64,000 nucleotides of DNA, taken from NCBI RefSeq assembly GCF_026013965.1, contig NZ_CP110341.1:3348001-3412000 (forward strand), given 5' to 3'. Positions within the stretch are counted from its first letter, which is position 1. Each line of letters opens with the position of its first letter. Below, piece after piece: positions 1 through 8,248 of the stretch. Origin of the DNA: Brevibacterium sp. JSBI002 (GTDB lineage: Bacteria > Actinomycetota > Actinomycetes > Actinomycetales > Brevibacteriaceae). The position numbers and the translations under genes are program-made. The notes beneath the pieces are model-generated. The model did no database searches. It worked only from the letters and a program-made list of their open reading frames with translations, and was not told the origin of the DNA.

Positions 1-337
1 TGATGTTCAGCACCTTCTGGAATGCCTCGAGCGGCAGCGGACCTTTGCGGGAGACGAGCTTTCCGGGGGTCGCGACGCCCGCGCAGTTGACGACAACGCG
101 CAGAACGCCGAGCCCGGTCGCGGTGTCGACGGCGGCCTGAACCTGCTCTTCGTTCGTCACGTCGGCGGTGACGAAGTGGGCGGATTCGCCGAGTTCGGCG
201 GCGACCTGCTGCCCCACCTCGGCGTTGAGGTCGACCATGACGACCTGGGCGCCGGCGGCCAAGAGGCGTTCGGTGGTGGCGCGGCCGAGTCCGGAGGCTC
301 CGCCGGTGACGAGGGCGACGGTGTTCGTGAGATCCAT
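1..337 (-). CDS. Short-chain dehydrogenase/reductase, N-terminal part (HSD10-like)
   Basis: About 112 N-terminal codons of a Rossmann-fold oxidoreductase that runs off the left edge. The dinucleotide loop TGGASGLG lies near residues 11-18. An acidic residue ends strand 2 (VVMVDLN, Asp36), which favours NAD(H) over NADP(H). The NNAG-type motif appears as NCAGVATPGK. The stretch around RKGPLPLEAF resembles type-2 3-hydroxyacyl-CoA / 3-hydroxy-2-methylbutyryl-CoA dehydrogenases, so a role in fatty-acid or isoleucine breakdown is likely. That substrate is inferred by family resemblance, because the catalytic Ser-Tyr-Lys lies outside the window. The ATG at 337 is preceded by AAGGAC six bases upstream. 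Confidence 0.85.
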   Translation of the reverse strand, partial: MDLTNTVALVTGGASGLGRATTERLLAAGAQVVMVDLNAEVGQQVAAELGESAHFVTADVTNEEQVQAAVDTATGLGVLRVVVNCAGVATPGKLVSRKGPLPLEAFQKVLNI

Positions 338-500
338 GAGTGTCCTTTGCATCGCTGAGCGAACAGTTGATCACTGCGACTCTAACGCAGATGTGGGGAC
401 GGTCACTGTGCATGGTCGGGGGGCCGCCTCGGCGAGGGATCACCCTGACGGCGGCGTCGGTCGCGACGGGGACGATGTCGGTCGACGCGGGGACGACGAA

Positions 501-526
501 GCCCGCCGGTCGGGTAACCGGCGGGC
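501..526 (-). terminator. Hairpin after the FMN reductase gene
   Basis: Perfect 10-bp arms GCCCGCCGGT and ACCGGCGGGC enclose a 6-base loop. The hairpin lies just 3' of the minus-strand reductase stop at 555. No U-tract follows, as is common in high-GC actinobacteria. The rest of 338-554 holds no gene I can support, only one copy of the GCCGCCTCGGCGA motif near 424-436. Confidence 0.6.
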
Positions 527-554
527 CTGTCTCAGCTCAGCTGCGAGGGCGGAC

Positions 555-1133
555 TCAGGCGGCCTGCTCCTCGGCACCGGCTTCGCGCACGGACTTCAGG
601 GCCTCGCCCCAGGCGACGATGTCGTCGACCATGGAGGCGAACGGGGCGGCCGAGACCTCGGTCGGGGCGAACGTACCGTCGGCGACGTCGGTGAAGATCG
701 AGAACGATGCCTGGTCGCGGACGACGGCGAGCTTGTAGTTCGCGAGGATGTGGCGCAGGTGCTCAGCGGCGCGCACTCCCTTGTCGGCGCCGTAGTTCAC
801 GATGCCGGCGACCTTGTGGTTGAACTCGGTGGCGACGAAGTCGAGGGCGTTCTTCAGCGAACCGGAGATCGAGTGGTTGTACTCCGGGGTGACGAAGATG
901 AAGGCGTCGAACTCTTCGAGCTTCGCGCCCCAGGCCTTCGTGTGGTCGTTGGCGTACATCTTCGCACCGGCGGGGATCACCTCGTCGAGGAGGGGCAGGT
1001 CGAAGCTGCCGAAGTCGACGACCTCGGCGCGGACGTCATCATTGGAAGCCAGCTGCTGCTCGACCCAGCTCACGATCTGCGGGTTGAGCGCCTGCGGGCG
1101 GGAAGTTCCGGGAATGATGGCAATATTGAGCAT
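555..1133 (-). CDS. NADPH-dependent FMN reductase family protein
   Basis: A 192-residue flavodoxin-like flavoprotein expected to reduce FMN or quinone/azo-type substrates with NAD(P)H in the cytoplasm. It starts with the strand and phosphate loop MLNIAIIPGTSRP. It carries the family motif PEYNHSISGSLKNALDF near residues 87-103, which places the flavin and forms the dimer interface. I chose the ATG at 1133 because GAGGAC sits just upstream; an in-frame TTG at 1145 overlaps that site and is less likely. The exact substrate cannot be told from sequence. It lies downstream of a divergently oriented TetR gene that could control it. Confidence 0.9.
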   Translation of the reverse strand: MLNIAIIPGTSRPQALNPQIVSWVEQQLASNDDVRAEVVDFGSFDLPLLDEVIPAGAKMYANDHTKAWGAKLEEFDAFIFVTPEYNHSISGSLKNALDFVATEFNHKVAGIVNYGADKGVRAAEHLRHILANYKLAVVRDQASFSIFTDVADGTFAPTEVSAAPFASMVDDIVAWGEALKSVREAGAEEQAA

Positions 1134-1462
1134 ATGCGTCCTCAAATCGTTCAGCGGTGTCCACCGGCCGGGCGGCCGTGGCGGTCGAATTCACGGGCGG
1201 AGCCTGCGACCTCGGCGAACCGGGTCGGCTGCAGCTCCACCGTGACCAACATTGTTGAACACTCAATCATTCCCGGCGATCGAGTGACCCTGATCACCAT
1301 GCCCGGCGCCGGTCGGATCAGGTTCCGGGAACGGTGATACCGTAATTCCGCGCGAAATCAGGCCCGCAGAGACCACCTGTCGTGTATGGTCGTTGGGCAA
1401 GTGAAAGACTGTTCGTTAAAAAGTCGGCTTCAACGGAAAACAAGGCAAGGAGTCCGGTCATC
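1134..1462. promoter_or_regulatory. Divergent intergenic region between FMN reductase and TetR genes
   Basis: A 329-base stretch without a gene. It holds the small inverted repeat TTGAACACTCAA (about 1254-1265; arms TTGA/TCAA) and the palindromic CGGTGATACCG near 1332-1342. Both sit between the two divergent starts, where a TetR dimer would bind. No promoter hexamers stand out, so the operator role is inferred from position only. Confidence 0.35.
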
Positions 1463-2122
1463 GTGCGCTCAACCAACGGCCGCAACAATATTCTCCGCTC
1501 GGCCCGGGACACCTTCGCGGACAAAGGATTCGACGGCGCGTCCATCCGCGATATCGCACAGACAGCAGGTCTGAGCCTCTCAGCGCTCTACTACTACTTC
1601 CCGTCCAAGCAGGAAGCTCTCTACGAGCTCGTCCACACAGCGTATACCTGGTACGTCGAACACTGCCGAGCGGTCATCGCCGACGTCGATGATGATCCGG
1701 TCGATCAGCTGGCCGTGGCCGTACGCTACCTCGCCCGCTATCGCATGGAGAACGTCTCGGTCTCCACCGTGTTGCTGCGCGACACCGAACGCCTCACCGG
1801 CGACAACGCGGTCCGCGTCAAGGAACTCCAGCGGGAAGCTCGCGAGATCATGGGCGATATCGTCCAGGCCGGCATCGACTCGGGTAAGTTCCGCGTCGGC
1901 AGTGCGGCTCTGGCCACTCGCGCCATCCACTCGATCTGCAACTCGCTCTCGCTGTGGTACCGGCCGACGGGTGACCTGACTCCTGACATGATCGAGCGCG
2001 ACTTCACTCAGTACTCGATGCGCATCCTCGGTATCGACCCCGATGAGGCCGAACTCGATCGCCTGCTGGCCCTGCCGGTCAACCAGGCTGGAATGCTCGA
2101 CTTCATCGCCGACACCAAATAA
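1463..2122 (+). CDS. TetR/AcrR family transcriptional regulator
   Basis: A 219-residue one-component repressor. The N-terminal helix-turn-helix is typical of TetR: ILRSARDTFADKGFDGASIRDIAQTAGLS followed by LYYYFPSKQEALYELV (about residues 9-55). The C-terminal helical domain should bind a small hydrophobic or acyl-CoA ligand. It resembles the KstR2 type of C-terminal domain, which I infer only from the helix pattern. The start chosen is GTG 1463, with AAGGAG at 1447-1452. An in-frame GTG at 1382 would add 27 residues that do not look like part of the fold. It is divergent from the FMN reductase and convergent with the peptide transporter operon. Confidence 0.9.
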   Translation: MRSTNGRNNILRSARDTFADKGFDGASIRDIAQTAGLSLSALYYYFPSKQEALYELVHTAYTWYVEHCRAVIADVDDDPVDQLAVAVRYLARYRMENVSVSTVLLRDTERLTGDNAVRVKELQREAREIMGDIVQAGIDSGKFRVGSAALATRAIHSICNSLSLWYRPTGDLTPDMIERDFTQYSMRILGIDPDEAELDRLLALPVNQAGMLDFIADTK

Positions 2123-2129
2123 CCCCTTG

Positions 2130-2185
2130 CTACCTGACGGCGGCCCAGCAACCTGGCGCGAGGTTGCTGGGCCGCCGTCAGGTAG
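2130..2185. terminator. Bidirectional terminator with a perfect 25-bp stem
   Basis: Arms 2130-2154 and 2161-2185 are exact reverse complements around the loop GGCGCG. Weaker outer arms (AACCCC at 2121 and GGGGGTT at 2192) extend it. It lies between the convergent TetR gene and the ABC transporter operon and should end both transcripts. Confidence 0.85.
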
Positions 2186-2188
2186 TAA

Positions 2189-3964
2189 TTAGGGGGTTGG
2201 GCGGAGGGTTCTGGCCAGCTCGCGGCGCTTCGCCTGCTCCTTCGGGTCCGGGACCGGCAGCGACGCAATGAGGCGCTTCGTGTAGTCCTCCTGCGGCGCA
2301 CCGAGCACCTGCTCACCCGTGCCCTCTTCGAGCAGCTCGCCCTGGAAGAGCACGCCGATGCGGTCGGAGAGCATATCGACCACGGCGAGGTCGTGGCTGA
2401 TGAACAGGGCCGCGAAGTCGAAGCGGTTCTGCAGCTCGACGAAGAGCTCGAGGACCTTCGCCTGCACGGACACATCGAGCGCCGAGGTCGGCTCATCGGC
2501 GATGAGCAGCTCCGGATCGAGCGCCAGACCGCGCGCCAGCGACGCCCTCTGCCGCTGACCGCCGGAGAGCTCATGCGGATACCGCGCCGCATACGCCTTC
2601 GGCAGCTGCACGGAATCGAGGAGTCCGAGCACTCGCTGCGACCGGTCGTTCGCGCTCATCTCCCGACGGTGGATCGCGAACGGTTCGGCGATGCACTCCC
2701 CGATCGACAGATGCGGATTGAACGAGGCCGCCGGATCCTGGAACACGAACCCGATCCGTCGCCGGATCTTCGAGAACTCACGCTCCTTGAACCCGACCAT
2801 CTCGTGCCCGAGAACGGAGAGACTCCCGCCGCTGGCCCTGGTCAGGCCCGCGATCGCGCGTCCGATCGTCGTCTTGCCCGACCCCGACTCACCGACGAGC
2901 CCGTAGACTTCGCCGGCCCTGATGTCGAAGCTGACCTTCTTCACCGCGTGGAAGTCCGACTTGCCGATGCCGCCCGGATAGACGATATCGAGCTCGCGCG
3001 CGTTCACGATCGATTCGCGTGCGTCCCCGTTCTTCGCCGAGGCGGCTCCCTCCTTCGCCGAGGCGACCCCATCCGAGGTCTGCCCCGTCGCGTCGGTGCG
3101 CGCCGAGGCGGCGGCCGCCTTGCGGCTGCCGGCCACGGTCGATCCGATCCGCGGCACAGCGGCGAGCAGTTCGCGCGTGTACTGCTCCTGCGGATCGTTG
3201 AACAGCTGCTCGACGGACGAGACCTCGACGAGGTCCCCGCGCAGCATCACGGCCACGCGATCGGCGAGGTCGGCGACGACGCCCATGTTGTGGGTGATGA
3301 GAACGATGGCGGTGCCCGTCTCGTCACGCAGCTCACGCAGCAGGTCGAGGATCTCCGCCTGCACGGTGACGTCGAGGGCGGTGGTCGGCTCGTCGGCGAC
3401 GATGAGCTTCGCCCCGAGAGCCAGGGCCATGGCAATGACGATGCGCTGCTTCTGCCCGCCCGAGAACTGGTGCGGGTAGTAGTCGAAACGGCTTTCGGCA
3501 TCGGGGATCCCGACCTGCCGCATAGCCTTGACGACGCGCGCCTTGAGGTCGGCCTTGCTCGCCTTCCTATCGTGCGCGCGCAGACCTTCGGCGATCTGCC
3601 ACCCGACCGTGAAGACGGGGTTGAGTGCCGTCGACGGCTCCTGGAAGACCATCGCCACATCCCGGCCGCGCATGGCTCGCAGCTCATCGGCGGAGACGTT
3701 GAGTACGTTCTGCCCGGAGATGACGATGGCCCCGGTTCGCTGCGCCGTCTCCGGCAGCAGCCCGAGGATTGACCGGGCGGTCACGGTCTTGCCAGACCCC
3801 GACTCACCCACGATCGCCAGCACCTCACCGGGCGAGACGCTCAGCGACACGTCCTTGACGGCGTGGACGTCCCCGCCATCGGTGGAGAAGGTGACGTCGA
3901 GACTGTCGACATCGAGGATGCTGCCGGTCGCCGAAGCGGTCTGCTCGTGTTTCTGCTCGCTCAT
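2189..3964 (-). CDS. Peptide/nickel-type ABC transporter, fused double ATPase
   Basis: A 591-residue protein that combines the two ATPases usually encoded as DppD and DppF. It powers import of a peptide or similar solute through the permeases encoded just upstream. Half 1 has Walker A GESGSGKT (53-60), signature FSGGQ (167-171) and Walker B LIVADEPTTALD (187-198). Half 2 has Walker A GESGSGKT (358-365), LSGGQ (466-470) and LLIADEPTSALD. The halves are joined by an Ala/Ser/Lys-rich linker at about 275-320. All catalytic motifs are intact. The ATG overlaps the stop of the preceding permease gene by 4 bases (ATGA), so the two are translationally coupled. Substrate unknown. Confidence 0.95.
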   Translation of the reverse strand: MSEQKHEQTASATGSILDVDSLDVTFSTDGGDVHAVKDVSLSVSPGEVLAIVGESGSGKTVTARSILGLLPETAQRTGAIVISGQNVLNVSADELRAMRGRDVAMVFQEPSTALNPVFTVGWQIAEGLRAHDRKASKADLKARVVKAMRQVGIPDAESRFDYYPHQFSGGQKQRIVIAMALALGAKLIVADEPTTALDVTVQAEILDLLRELRDETGTAIVLITHNMGVVADLADRVAVMLRGDLVEVSSVEQLFNDPQEQYTRELLAAVPRIGSTVAGSRKAAAASARTDATGQTSDGVASAKEGAASAKNGDARESIVNARELDIVYPGGIGKSDFHAVKKVSFDIRAGEVYGLVGESGSGKTTIGRAIAGLTRASGGSLSVLGHEMVGFKEREFSKIRRRIGFVFQDPAASFNPHLSIGECIAEPFAIHRREMSANDRSQRVLGLLDSVQLPKAYAARYPHELSGGQRQRASLARGLALDPELLIADEPTSALDVSVQAKVLELFVELQNRFDFAALFISHDLAVVDMLSDRIGVLFQGELLEEGTGEQVLGAPQEDYTKRLIASLPVPDPKEQAKRRELARTLRPTP

Positions 3965-5022
3965 GCCGTGACCTCCGCAGGCTTGACGTTCTTGACCTTG
4001 GCTTTGCGCCGCACGCGCAGACGCGGGTCGTTGAGGTCGTTCATCGACTCACCGACCAAGGTGATTCCCAGCACCGTGAGCACGATGGCCACGCCCGGGA
4101 ACACCGCCGTCCACCACACGCCGGAGGTGACGTCCGGCAGTGCCTTGTTGAGGTCATATCCCCATTCCGACGCCGAGGTGGGTTCGATGCCGAATCCCAG
4201 GAACCCGAGTCCGGCCAAGGTCAGGATCGCCTCGGAGGAGTTGAGTGTGAAGATCAGCGGCAGGGTCCGTGTGGCATTGCGGAAGATGTGCTTGGAGATG
4301 ATCCGCGTCTTCGAGGCACCGAGAACGATCGCCGATTCGACGAACGGCTCGGCCTTCAGCCGCAGGGTCTCGGCACGGACGACGCGGAAGTACTGCGGGA
4401 TGAAGACGACCGTGATCGAGAATGCGGCCGCGGCGATGCCGCCCCACGCACTCGACTGACCGCCGGAGATCGCAATCGACATGACCAGCGCCAGCAGCAG
4501 GGTCGGGAAGGCGTAGACGGCATCGGCGATGACGACGAGGATGCGGTCGAGCCATCCGCCGATGTAGCCGGAGACGAGACCGAGGATGACGCCGGCGAAG
4601 ATCGACATGACCACGGCCACGACGATGACGGCCACTGCGGTCTGGGCGCCCCAGACGACACGGGAGAAGACATCGTAGCCGCCGACGGTCGTGCCCCAGA
4701 TGTGGGTGCCGCCGGGTGGCAGCTTCGACCCGAAGTTGCCTTCGGAGGTGCCCAGCTGGTTGAAGCCGTACGGGGCGATGAGCGGTGCGAAGATCGCGCA
4801 GATGAGCACGATCCCGCACAGCACGAGACCGGTGATGAGCATTCCGCGCTGCAGGCCGACGGACTGGCGCAGATGCGAGATGATCGGCAGGCGGGAGAAC
4901 CAGGATTTCTTTGCCCGGTCGTCGAACGCCGCTGCCGGGACTCCGGAGCCGGGAGCCTCCTCGGCGAAGGTCTGGGCTTCTTCATCCGGACCCTGGTTCT
5001 GCGGGTTGTCTGGAGTGGACAT
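3961..5022 (-). CDS. Peptide-type ABC transporter permease (DppC family)
   Basis: A 353-residue inner-membrane permease of the DppC/OppC family. It has a soluble N-terminal tail of about 45 residues rich in Glu/Pro, then about six membrane spans. The cytoplasmic EAA-type loop is ESAIVLGASKTRIISKHIFR, which docks on the ATPase. It pairs with the DppB-like permease encoded directly upstream, whose last base overlaps its first. Together with the fused ATPase and the lipoprotein it makes a complete importer. The C-terminal DPRLRVRRKAKVK is the usual end of this family. Confidence 0.95.
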   Translation of the reverse strand: MSTPDNPQNQGPDEEAQTFAEEAPGSGVPAAAFDDRAKKSWFSRLPIISHLRQSVGLQRGMLITGLVLCGIVLICAIFAPLIAPYGFNQLGTSEGNFGSKLPPGGTHIWGTTVGGYDVFSRVVWGAQTAVAVIVVAVVMSIFAGVILGLVSGYIGGWLDRILVVIADAVYAFPTLLLALVMSIAISGGQSSAWGGIAAAAFSITVVFIPQYFRVVRAETLRLKAEPFVESAIVLGASKTRIISKHIFRNATRTLPLIFTLNSSEAILTLAGLGFLGFGIEPTSASEWGYDLNKALPDVTSGVWWTAVFPGVAIVLTVLGITLVGESMNDLNDPRLRVRRKAKVKNVKPAEVTA

Positions 5023-6113
5023 CAGTACCTCACTCTCGGGTCGATGAACGCGGCGATGACATCGACGAGGAAGTTCGTGACCGCGACGATGACGGCGAGG
5101 AACACGACGATTCCCTGCACCGCCACGAAGTCACGGGCGGTCAGGTATTCGGCGAGTTTGAAGCCGAGTCCCTTCCACTCGAACGTCGTCTCGGTGAGCA
5201 CGGCACCGGCGAGCATGAGCGCGATCTGCATACCCATGACCGTGATGATCGGGATCAGCGCGGGACGGTAGGCGTGCTTGGTGACCAGGCGGTATTCGGA
5301 GATTCCGCGAGATCGACCGGAGTCGACGTACTGCTGTTCGAGCGTGCCGATGAGGTTCGTGCGCACGAGCCGGAGGAACACTCCGGCGGTGAGCACGCCG
5401 AGCGCGATCGCCGGCAGCACCGCATGGGCGAGCACATCGCCGAGGACCGAGAAGTTGCCGATGCGCAGGGCGTCGATGAGGTAGAACCTCGTCGGCCCGA
5501 CGACACCGGACATGATGTATTCGGTCTCTGTGGTGCCGCGGCCGGCGACGGGCAGGATCGGCAGGAACACGCCGAAGACGAGCTTGAGAATCATGCCCGC
5601 GAAGAACACCGGGGTCGCGTAGCCGAGGATCGCGAGCACACGCAGTGCCGCGTCCGGGGCCTTGTCGCGGTGGTAGGCGGCGAGCATGCCCAGCGGGATG
5701 CCGAGGATGAACGCGACGATGAGAGCGTAGAAGACGAGTTCGACGGTCGCTGCCCCGTAGTTGAGCAGGATCGACGAGACCGGCTGCCCGTCAGAGACGG
5801 CGGTGCCGAAGTCGCCTTTGAGCAGATTGCCCAAGTATTCGAAGTACTGGACGAGGATGGGCCGGTCGTAGCCGGCGGCATGGACGCGCTCGGCAAGCTG
5901 GGCCTTCGTCAGGCGTCCGCCCAACGCTGCGGTGATCGGGTCTCCGGTGATGCGCATGAGGAAGAACACCAGAGTGGTGAGAATGAAGATGGTGGGAATG
6001 ATGAGCAGGAAGCGGATGAGGACATAACGTCCCAGACCGCCTCCCGAGGGCTTCTTGACCGCGACCGAAGTCTCGGCGGCCTCAGCCCCTGGTTCGCTGA
6101 TGGCAGCAGACAT
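5022..6113 (-). CDS. Peptide-type ABC transporter permease (DppB family)
   Basis: A 363-residue permease with a first membrane span at about 20-45 (YVLIRFLLIIPTIFILTTLV), the periplasmic region ITGDPITAALGG, and a conserved EAA-type loop (VDSGRSRGISEYRLVTKHAY). It forms the channel with the DppC-like protein. I placed the start at ATG 6113 because AAGGAAC lies just before it. A start at 6143 would add ten residues without a better ribosome site. The stop codon overlaps the start of the next gene by one base. It is separated from the binding-protein gene by a hairpin at 6206-6247. Confidence 0.95.
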   Translation of the reverse strand: MSAAISEPGAEAAETSVAVKKPSGGGLGRYVLIRFLLIIPTIFILTTLVFFLMRITGDPITAALGGRLTKAQLAERVHAAGYDRPILVQYFEYLGNLLKGDFGTAVSDGQPVSSILLNYGAATVELVFYALIVAFILGIPLGMLAAYHRDKAPDAALRVLAILGYATPVFFAGMILKLVFGVFLPILPVAGRGTTETEYIMSGVVGPTRFYLIDALRIGNFSVLGDVLAHAVLPAIALGVLTAGVFLRLVRTNLIGTLEQQYVDSGRSRGISEYRLVTKHAYRPALIPIITVMGMQIALMLAGAVLTETTFEWKGLGFKLAEYLTARDFVAVQGIVVFLAVIVAVTNFLVDVIAAFIDPRVRY

Positions 6114-6205
6114 GTGTTCCTTATGGGATGTGTTTCGATGCACCAGCGGCAGGGGACACCTCGGCGAGGGTCACTTCAGGTGTACGGACCTGACCGCGGA
6201 CGCGC

Positions 6206-6247
6206 CACGAGGTGCAGGCGGCCTGATCGGCTCACCTGCACCTCGTG
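6206..6247 (-). terminator. Attenuator or mRNA-stabilising hairpin between binding protein and permeases
   Basis: Perfect 13-bp arms CACGAGGTGCAGG and CCTGCACCTCGTG lie just after the binding-protein stop and before the first permease. Hairpins here commonly let the binding protein be made in excess over the membrane parts. Confidence 0.7.
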
Positions 6248-6254
6248 TGGGTGA

Positions 6255-7889
6255 TCACTTGCTCAGCAGTGCCAGACGGAACTGGAAAGCGGGGTCGAGG
6301 GTGTCATCGACGCCCTTGACGTCCTTGCCGGACACGGCGATCTGGTTGCCCTGCAGCAGCGGCAGGGTCGGCAGTTCGTCGGCCAGCTCACCCTGGATCT
6401 TCTTCAGGGCATCTTCGCGCTTGCCCTCATCAGCGATCGAGGACTGAGCATTGAGCTCCTTGTTCATCGCCTCGTCACGGTAGTGGTTGGCGAGGAACGA
6501 CGGAGTCTCATCCGTGTCGTAGAAGAACGGCACGAGGTAGTTGTCGGCATCCGAGTAGTCCGGGAACCAGCCCAGCTGGTACATCGGGTAGACGTCGTCG
6601 GTGCGGTCCTTCGAGTACTGCACCCACTCGGTCGACTGCAGCTTGACCTTGAACAGCCCGGTCTTGTCCAGCTGGTCCTTGACCAGGGCGTATTCGTCAC
6701 CCGAGGAGGGACCGTAGTGGTCGGGGTTGTACTGCAGCTTGAGCTCGACCGGGGTCTTGACACCGGCATCCTTGAGCGCCTTCTTCGCCTTCTCGACATC
6801 GGCGCCGCCCTTGCCGTCGCCGTATTCGGACTTCAGCGGTTCATCGGAGCCGGGAAGCCCGTCGGGCACGTGCGAATACAGCGGTGTGAAGGTGTCCTTG
6901 TAGACCTGGCTGGCGATCGCCTGACGGTCGACGGAGTCAGCCATGGCCTTGCGGACGGCGAGCGCCTTCTTCTCGTCGGCGTCGTCGGTCTTCGCACCGA
7001 AGGGCATCGTGTCGTAGTTGAACACGATGTAGCGGATCTCGCCGCCGGGCCCCTTGTGGACCTTGAGGTCCTCGTTCTTGCCGAGGTCCTCGACGTCTGT
7101 GGCCGAGAGCGAACGCCAAGCGACGTCGATGGTGTTCTCCTGGACGTCGAGCTTCATGTTGTTCGCGTCCGAGTAGTACTTCATCTGCACGGTCTCGGTC
7201 TTCGCCGGCTCGATGAAGCCCTTGTAGTCCGGGTTCGCCTTGTAGGTGATCAGCTCGTTGAACTTGAAGCCGTCGATCGTGTACGGACCGGCGAAGGCCT
7301 TGCCGTCGACGATCTCCTGGTCCTTCGTGACCTTGTCAGCCGAGAACACGTCTTCATCGACGATCGGTCCGGCAGCGCTGGCCAGGACTCCGGGCCAGGT
7401 CTGGTCGTTCTTGCGCTTGAGGTTGAAGACGACGGTCTTCTCATCCGGGGTCTCCACAGACTTCAGGCCGCCGAGCAGAGAAGAGGGCCCGTTGGGGTCC
7501 TGGATCTTCAGCTGACGGTCGAAGGAGAACTTCACGTCCGAGGAGGTCAGTTCGTTGCCGTTGGCGTACTTGAGTCCGTCCTTGAGCTTGACCTCGTACT
7601 TCGTCGGCTCGGTGAAGTCAGCGGACTCGGCGATCGAAGGGTTGAGCTCGGCCGTACCCGGCTTGTAGGCGAGGATGTACGGGTAGATCTGCTGTTCGAC
7701 GAGCGAGCTTCCGTTGTCGTACGCAGCAGCCGGGTCGAGAGCCACGACCTTGTCCGTGGTTCCGGCCGTGAGCATTCCGCCTTCGTCGTCCCCGCCGCCG
7801 CCTCCGGTCGTCGAGGTCGAGCAGGCGGAGAGGAGCAGAGCGCCGGCCGCAGCGATGGCCACGGCCTTTGCACCAGTTCGTCGTTTCAT
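6255..7889 (-). CDS. Peptide/solute-binding lipoprotein of ABC transporter (SBP family 5)
   Basis: A 544-residue extracytoplasmic binding protein. The N-terminus MKRRTGAKAVAIAAAGALL is a lipoprotein signal peptide ending in the lipobox LLSAC, with Cys23 to be lipidated. A Ser/Thr/Gly/Asp linker follows. The mature part has the family-5 pattern: LNPSIAESADFTEPTKYEVKLKDGLKYANG, then VKFSFDR, and late in the protein YPMYQLGWFPDYSDADNYL. The DYSDAD-type stretch is typical of peptide and nickel binders. The start is ATG 7889 with AGGAA ahead of it; the 40 residues encoded further upstream lack signal character. It is the first gene of the importer operon. The ligand cannot be assigned. Confidence 0.95.
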   Translation of the reverse strand: MKRRTGAKAVAIAAAGALLLSACSTSTTGGGGGDDEGGMLTAGTTDKVVALDPAAAYDNGSSLVEQQIYPYILAYKPGTAELNPSIAESADFTEPTKYEVKLKDGLKYANGNELTSSDVKFSFDRQLKIQDPNGPSSLLGGLKSVETPDEKTVVFNLKRKNDQTWPGVLASAAGPIVDEDVFSADKVTKDQEIVDGKAFAGPYTIDGFKFNELITYKANPDYKGFIEPAKTETVQMKYYSDANNMKLDVQENTIDVAWRSLSATDVEDLGKNEDLKVHKGPGGEIRYIVFNYDTMPFGAKTDDADEKKALAVRKAMADSVDRQAIASQVYKDTFTPLYSHVPDGLPGSDEPLKSEYGDGKGGADVEKAKKALKDAGVKTPVELKLQYNPDHYGPSSGDEYALVKDQLDKTGLFKVKLQSTEWVQYSKDRTDDVYPMYQLGWFPDYSDADNYLVPFFYDTDETPSFLANHYRDEAMNKELNAQSSIADEGKREDALKKIQGELADELPTLPLLQGNQIAVSGKDVKGVDDTLDPAFQFRLALLSK

Positions 7890-8248
7890 GGTGTTCCTGT
7901 CTTTCACAAGTGCTCTTCGTGTCTTCTTTGCTCGAAGAGATCCGCACCACATCTTACGGTTCTCGTCCCAAATAGTGAACTGACGCACATGAAGTGACCC
8001 AGTTCGCAACGACTTCGCAACAATTCGCCGAGGCGGCCCTGCCCGGCACAGCGCAACGGGAAGCCGCCTCGGCGAATGCGATTTGCGTCACCGATGACAA
8101 TCGGTTTCACTTATGAGGTGCATCACAGAGAACGCTAGGAAAACTCTCGTGAATCCGGTCGCTCAATAGCTGACCGGCGCTCTGGCACAGACGCTAGATA
8201 AGCAACACCGTGTCGGCGATCCCGGCACGGAAGAACGAATGGAGAAGC
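7890..8248. promoter_or_regulatory. Divergent promoter region with a terminator-like hairpin
   Basis: About 360 bases without a gene separate the divergent binding-protein and alanine-symporter genes. The main structure is an inverted repeat with perfect 15-bp arms (8023-8037 ATTCGCCGAGGCGGC and 8063-8077 GCCGCCTCGGCGAAT) around a 25-base loop. It sits upstream of both genes, so it does not end either transcript. It may insulate the two promoters. No clear -35/-10 pair was identified. Confidence 0.5.

Noticed and set aside
168..1337. A 389-codon plus-strand frame over the FMN reductase
   Set aside because: Covers the reductase gene in antisense and has no ribosome site or family motif.
2393..3772. 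A long plus-strand open frame of 459 codons opposite the ABC ATPase gene
   Set aside because: It is the antisense shadow of a gene with intact Walker and signature motifs; high GC content keeps such frames open.
4911..6254. A 447-codon plus-strand frame opposite the permease gene
   Set aside because: Antisense to a clear DppB permease; very rich in Arg, Asp, Glu and His with no domain pattern.
6483..7997. A 504-codon plus-strand frame opposite the binding protein
   Set aside because: Shadow of the lipoprotein gene; no ribosome site and no recognisable motif.
7890..8009. Possible riboswitch in the leader of the peptide-transporter operon
   Set aside because: The leader is short and shows no conserved riboswitch core that I recognise.
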